Assembly: GCA_015143295.1 (NCBI GenBank)
Contig: CM026567.1
Span: 9,380,416 to 9,444,415, forward strand
Direction: 5' to 3'
Length of the DNA: 64,000 nt
From: Tetracentron sinense
Taxonomy: Eukaryota; Streptophyta; Magnoliopsida; Trochodendrales; Trochodendraceae
In this document: positions 59,697-64,000 of the stretch, piece by piece
How the letters are laid out: each line of letters begins with the position of its first letter
How positions within the stretch are numbered: position 1 is the first letter of the stretch
Made by a program: the position numbers and the translations under genes
Notes under the pieces: model-generated
What the model saw: only the letters and a program-made list of their open reading frames with translations
Told to the model about the DNA's origin: nothing
Database searches by the model: none

Positions 59697-60752
59697 ATGC
59701 CGCCTAGGAGAGCCCCCAACAACACCTTAGTCGGAGCCTTTGAAGCTATAACAGCCCTAGCAAACCTGATACAACAACAATAGAATCTGAATAATGCTCC
59801 TGTTGTACCACCCTTAAACCAAAGAAATGAAAATCGGTTAGAGCAATTCAAGAGATTGAGGCCGCCAACATTTTCTGGTACTATTGATCCCTTAGTAGTA
59901 GAAAAATGGATTCGAGGTATTGAGAAGATCTTTAGGGCAATGGCCTGTGTTGAGGAAAACAAGACTGAGTTAGCAGTGTTTATGTAAGAAGGAGAGGCTA
60001 AACATTGGTGGATAACAGTTGAGAGAACTATTCCAGAGAACCTTAGGCCTATTCCTTGGGTAAGATTTACTGAATTATTCTATGAAAAGTATTTTTCATC
60101 TGCTATGAAGAAAAGAAAAGAGATCGAATTTCTTCAACTCACACAAGGGAGTCTAACTGTGAGTGAGTACGAGCAAAAATTTAATGAACTTTTGAGGTTC
60201 ACACCACGATTGGTGGAAGATGATCAATGGAGGATTGATAAGTTTGAAGAAGGTTTGAAGACTGCAATTCGAGGAAAGTTAGTTGTTCAACGGTTTACAT
60301 CGTTTACAGATATTTTGGATAGGGCATTGAAGATTGAAAGAGTTAATGAGGAGTTTCAAAAGTCTAGTTTTGACAAATGAAAGAAAACAGTCAGGAAGAC
60401 TTGGGATAAGAAACCAGTCAGGAAGACTTGGGATAAGAAATCATTGGAAGATGGAAACAAGAGAAGAAAATTTGAAGAAAATAATACTGAGAAGTTAGTA
60501 CCAACTTGTGGTCGTTGTGGAAAGGTGGGCCACAAATCTGAAAATTGTCGAGCTATCCCCAGAGTATGTTATCAGTGTGGCAAGACAGGACATATCAAAA
60601 AAAATTGCCCAGAATTACCAAAGCAATTGACAGATAGAGGCAAAGATCGTGTCTTCACTATTACTCAGGAAGATACTCAAAAATGTGAGGATGTCATTGA
60701 AGGTAAGATGCTTCTCTTTCAAATTCCTGTAGTAGCACTAATTTACGAGTAG
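59697..60752 (+). pseudogene. Tekay-like gag with two zinc knuckles
   Basis: Starts MPPRRAPNNTLVGAFEAITA and contains the gag core RPPTFSGTIDPLVVEKWI, EGEAKHWW, KRKEIEFLQLTQGSLTVSEY and EQKFNELLRF. After a basic linker come two CCHC knuckles, CGRCGKVGHKSENC and CYQCGKTGHIKKNC (about 60.51-60.61 kb), which would bind element RNA. It ends near the start of a protease-like GKMLLFQIPVVALI segment. Broken in a few places, and pol is missing. Confidence 0.85.
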
Positions 60753-62144
60753 ATAGTTTCCGTTCATATCTAGGAAGGTTTGGACTTGTAATTTGAGAAC
60801 AAGTAGGTAGTTTTCGTTCATACCTAGGAAGGTTTAGACTTGTATTTTTAGGGGCAAGCCTTCGAGAAATGACGAATCTTTTTAGCTCGTATTCAGGAGC
60901 CTGTCAAATAGCTCTAATTTTTGCCTAGACTGACTCTTGGATTGTTAGTCTAGCGAGCTTTTTGTTGCCCTAATTTTTACCTAGACCTTCTTCTTAAAGT
61001 TTTGGTCTAGCGGGCATTTTATTTTGACTCATTTTTTGTCTAAGCCATCCTTTCGGATTTTCAACCTAGCGAGCCATGTTACCCAAACTTTTGCCTAAGT
61101 CGTCCTTTCGGATTTTCAACTTAGCGGGTATTTTGGTGCCCTAATTTTTGCCTAGACCATCTCCTTGAAGTTTTAGTCTAGCGGGCTTTTAGAATCTTAC
61201 ATTGGTCGGGGGAGATACTCCATTATCCGTCCATTGTAATCGACAGATATGCTTCTGATGGTAAGAAGTCCTTCTTTAGAATTGTAGTTTCTTCTTCATC
61301 TACCAGATAGTGTTTTTTCTCGTTTCTCACCCATATCGAGGGGCAACAGCGATGATTTTGTATCCCGGGGGGATGGTGTTCTTTTAAAAGAACTGACTTA
61401 ACCCAAGTTAATTTTCTCAGTTTACCTATGTACCCATTTTAGGATCAAGTCAAATGTAGTTCAGAGGGGCATTTGGATTTGCATTTTGAGAGTGAATAGG
61501 TAGTTTTCGTTCATACCTACGAAGGTTTAGACTTTGGCCTTGTATTTGGGGGGCTTTTGAAGCTCTGATTCACAATTTGATAGCGAATAGGTAGTTTTCG
61601 TTCATGCCTGGGAGAGTTTGGACTCCGACCTTATATTTGGGGGGCTTTTGAAGCATTGATTCACAATTTGATAACGAATAAGGCAGTTTCCATTCATGCT
61701 TGGGAGGGTTTGAACTTCGGCCTAGTATTTTGGAGACTTTTGAAGTATCGTGAACCTTTTTAGCTCGTATTCAGGAGCTTGTTGAATTTTTCTAATTTTT
61801 GCCTAGACTTACTCTTGGAGTGTTAGTCTAGCGAGCTATTTGTTGCCCTAATTTTTCCCTAGACCCTCTCCTTAAAGTTTTATTCTAGCAGGCATTTTAT
61901 GTTGACTCAATTTTTTTTGTCTAAGACGCCCCTTAGGGTTTTCAATTTAGTGAGTCATTGTCGCTCTAATTTTTGCCTAAGCCACCCCTTAGGGTTTTCG
62001 ACTTAGCGAGCATGATTCTAATTTTTGCCTAAGCCGCTCCTTAGGGTTTTCAACTTAGCGAGTCATTTGTGCTCTAAATTTTACCTACACCGTCTTTTAA
62101 AGTTTTGGTCTAGCAAGCGTTTCGATTCCTAGGAATAGTATCGC
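60753..62144 (-). repeat. Tat-lineage 3' untranslated repeats
   Basis: Non-coding. About 60-bp units with TTTTTGCCTAGACC and TTTTGGTCTAGCGGGC recur at 60890-61200 and 61770-62130. Units with GGTAGTTTTCGTTCATACCT recur at 60770-60860 and 61490-61700. The whole pattern is present twice with a period near 0.9 kb. Tandem repeats after pol are a known feature of Tat/Ogre elements, which fits the minus-strand pol to the right. Confidence 0.7.
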
Positions 62145-64000
62145 TTGAGGAATCTTGTATTGGTTGGAGGGATAATTCACTCTCCATCCATTGAGGTCAG
62201 TAGGTACTCTCCGTTAGAATATACCTTCTCGACGACGTATGGCCCTTCCCACTTTGGTTCGAGCTTCCCCTTGGTTTGCCAAGTGACGATGATTGGAGTT
62301 CTGACCATTAATACCAAATCTCCTGTTTTGAAAGACCTTAGTTTTGTTCTTTTGTTGAAGGCGTTAGTTAGCCTTTGTCTATACATTTCTAAACTCTATT
62401 GGGCTTGGAGACGACATTCATCAAAAGTTTCGAGCTCTGCAAGATGAACTTTAGCTGAGTCTTCTTTTGTGATGGACTTCTGAATTACCACCTATAGGGA
62501 GGAAATTTGATTTTCAAGGGGAAGAACTGCTTCACCGCCAAAGACCAGGGGATACGGCGTGGCCTGTGTTGGATTCCGATGAGTAGTTCTGTATGCCCAG
62601 AGGGCTTCAGGTAGGCATTCATGCCAGTCTTTTTTACTTTTATCCATAACTTTCTTGAGGATTTTACATAAAGTTTTGTTGAAGGCTTCGGCGAGACCAT
62701 CTGCGGCTGCATAGTACCGGGTGGAATGGTCCTCTTGGATACCAAATTTCGCATACAACTTGTGTATAGGGGCGCTTTAAAAAGGTTGCCCATTATCCGT
62801 GATAATACTTTCTGGAATACCGAACTGATATATGATGTTGGTCCGGATGAAGTCGGCCACTGAGTGGTATTCGACCTCTTTGAGAGCGACGACTTTGGCC
62901 CATTTTGAGAAGTAGTCTATCGCAGCTAGGATGTATTGATGCCCAGCAGATGATGGTGGGATGAATGGTCCTATGACATCCATTTCCCATGCTATGAACG
63001 ACCATGAGCATGTGGTCATGTGAAGAGGCTCGGAAGCCCGATGTATAAAATTAGCATGAAGCTGACAAACTTTATATTTTCTTGCATAGTTGAGATAATC
63101 AATGATCATTGCAGGCCAGTAGTAGCCTAATATTTTCAGCTGAATTTATAGTTTGGGCCCAGTTTTGGTGAACACCGCAGATCCCGGGATGAGTTTCTTC
63201 CAAGGCTTGATCTATTTCATTTCCTAAGAGACATCTCATTAAGATACCGTCCAAGGACCTTTTATATAAGGTTTCTTCCAAAATCACAAATTTTGTGATG
63301 CGTCGACAGACTTCGGCGTGTTTGGCACGGTATCCAGGCAATCGACCAGGTTGAAGATAATCAATGAAGGACTGTCGCTAATCCTCGTCTTTTTCTTTGA
63401 TTTTCACATAACAAACTGTTTCCAAGAGATTTATCTCTTGAAGGGGTTTAAGAGTTCTTCTTTTCCCTACTATGATAGTCAACACCCAGTCTGTTGGCAG
63501 AGTTAGAGATGATGCAAGACCGGCCAGAGCATCGGCTTGATTGTTGAGTCCTCTATGGACATGGAAGAGGCTGCTTCTTGGAATTGGGGCAAGTAGCTGG
63601 TCCACTCTCTTCTAATAAGGAACGAGGCTGACTCGTCGCACAGTATATTCACCTCGGACTTGTTTGATGACAAGTTCCGAATCCATGTAGATTGTTAGTT
63701 CATCCATCGGGATCTCGAGAGCCAATTCAAGACCTGCTATCAGGGCTTCATATTCAGCTTCATTGTTCGAGCATCCTTTTGTTAGGGTGAAGGAATAAGG
63801 TAGTATCGCATTGTTTGGTGTGACAAAAACAATACCAACTCCTGACTTATTTTCCTTTGGGTTAATGCATTTGATTTCATCAGGACTTCTTGAAGCTCCA
63901 TCAAAATACATCTTCTAGCCTGATTTGACCTAAACTTGCATGACTTCTTCGTCAGGGAGGTCGGTGACCAGAGGCGAGTCGGCAGGAATCGGATGTGCTA
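62145..64000 (-). pseudogene. Tat-lineage pol: RNase H and integrase (fossil)
   Basis: On the minus strand from the right edge: an RNase H of the extra (archaeal-like) type with YFDGASRSPDEIK, GCSNNEAEYEALIAGLELAL and YMDSELVIKQVRGEY (about 63.6-63.9 kb); HVHRGLNNQADALAGLASSL (about 63.5 kb); an integrase zinc-binding part with LYKRSLDGILMRCL and HPGICGVHQ (about 63.2 kb); an integrase core with DVIGPFIPPSSAGHQYILAA, DYFSKWAKVVAL and ESIITDNGQPF (about 62.8-63.0 kb); and the C-terminal part ending near 62177 (WEGPYVVEKVYSNGEYLL). The second RNase H is diagnostic for Tat. It continues beyond the window; about five breaks are visible. Confidence 0.88.

Larger units (their letters stand above)
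56238..60752 (+). mobile_element. Tekay-like element, 5' LTR, leader and gag (fossil, truncated)
   Basis: LTR 56238-58948 (TGTAATGACCCGG...GGGTCGTGACA), a primer site TGGTATCAGAGC at 58951-58962, an extra upstream ORF, and gag to 60752. Pol is absent: from about 60753 the sequence changes to the 3' repeats of a Tat-lineage element on the other strand. It is inserted in the LTR that starts at 54858. Broken in several places. Confidence 0.85.

Overview
This is a repeat-dense stretch of a flowering-plant nuclear genome. The evidence is nested Ty3/gypsy (Tekay-like chromovirus and Ogre/Tat) and Ty1/copia elements with 5-bp target-site duplications (TSDs), several MITEs, a nuclear copy of part of the chloroplast rps11 gene, and one intact-looking host gene of the plant B3 DNA-binding superfamily. 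I cannot name the species. I see no rRNA gene, CRISPR array or operon. Most short open frames are shadows of repeats.

Layout. 1-7697: 5' part of an Ogre/Tat element on the minus strand (pol start, protease with G-patch, gag, extra ORF1, primer-binding site, inner half of its LTR). 7698-7797: exactly 100 Ns. 7798-10986: gag end and LTR of a copia element. 11130-13417 and 14667-16965: two nearly identical 2.3-kb copies separated by the outer half of the Ogre LTR (13418-14666); this block looks like a haplotype or assembly duplication, or a recent segmental one. 16966-23440: the only host-like interval, with three MITEs, microsatellites, a B3-like gene (21783-22253) and a plastid rps11 fragment. 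23441-33289: a young, nearly whole Tekay-like element (TSD AAAGA). 33295-35235: intergenic DNA with a degenerate repeat. 35234-39397: a three-level nest, MITE > solo LTR (TSD CAAAT) > Ogre-type solo LTR (TSD AGGGG). 40317-54816: a plus-strand solo LTR (TSD TTCAT) holding a second Tekay-like element (40785-50609, TSD GGATT) and another solo LTR (52102-54480). 54858-60752: a partial LTR entered by a further element with LTR, primer site and gag. 60753-64000: 3' repeats and pol of a second Tat-lineage element on the minus strand, leaving the window.

The most striking signal is not a gene. Several unrelated LTRs, including one copia LTR and several gypsy LTRs, carry an array of 14-bp palindromes (ACCGATCGATCGGT and close variants). 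The usual arrangement is four copies, a conserved spacer, then three or more copies; where a TATA box can be seen the array lies 45-60 bp upstream of it. Three other LTR families in the window have a different palindrome (ACCGTTCGAACGGT, CTCATCGATGAG, or AACCATGG/AACCATGGTT) in the same position. This suggests an exchangeable promoter module that diversifies by changing its palindrome.
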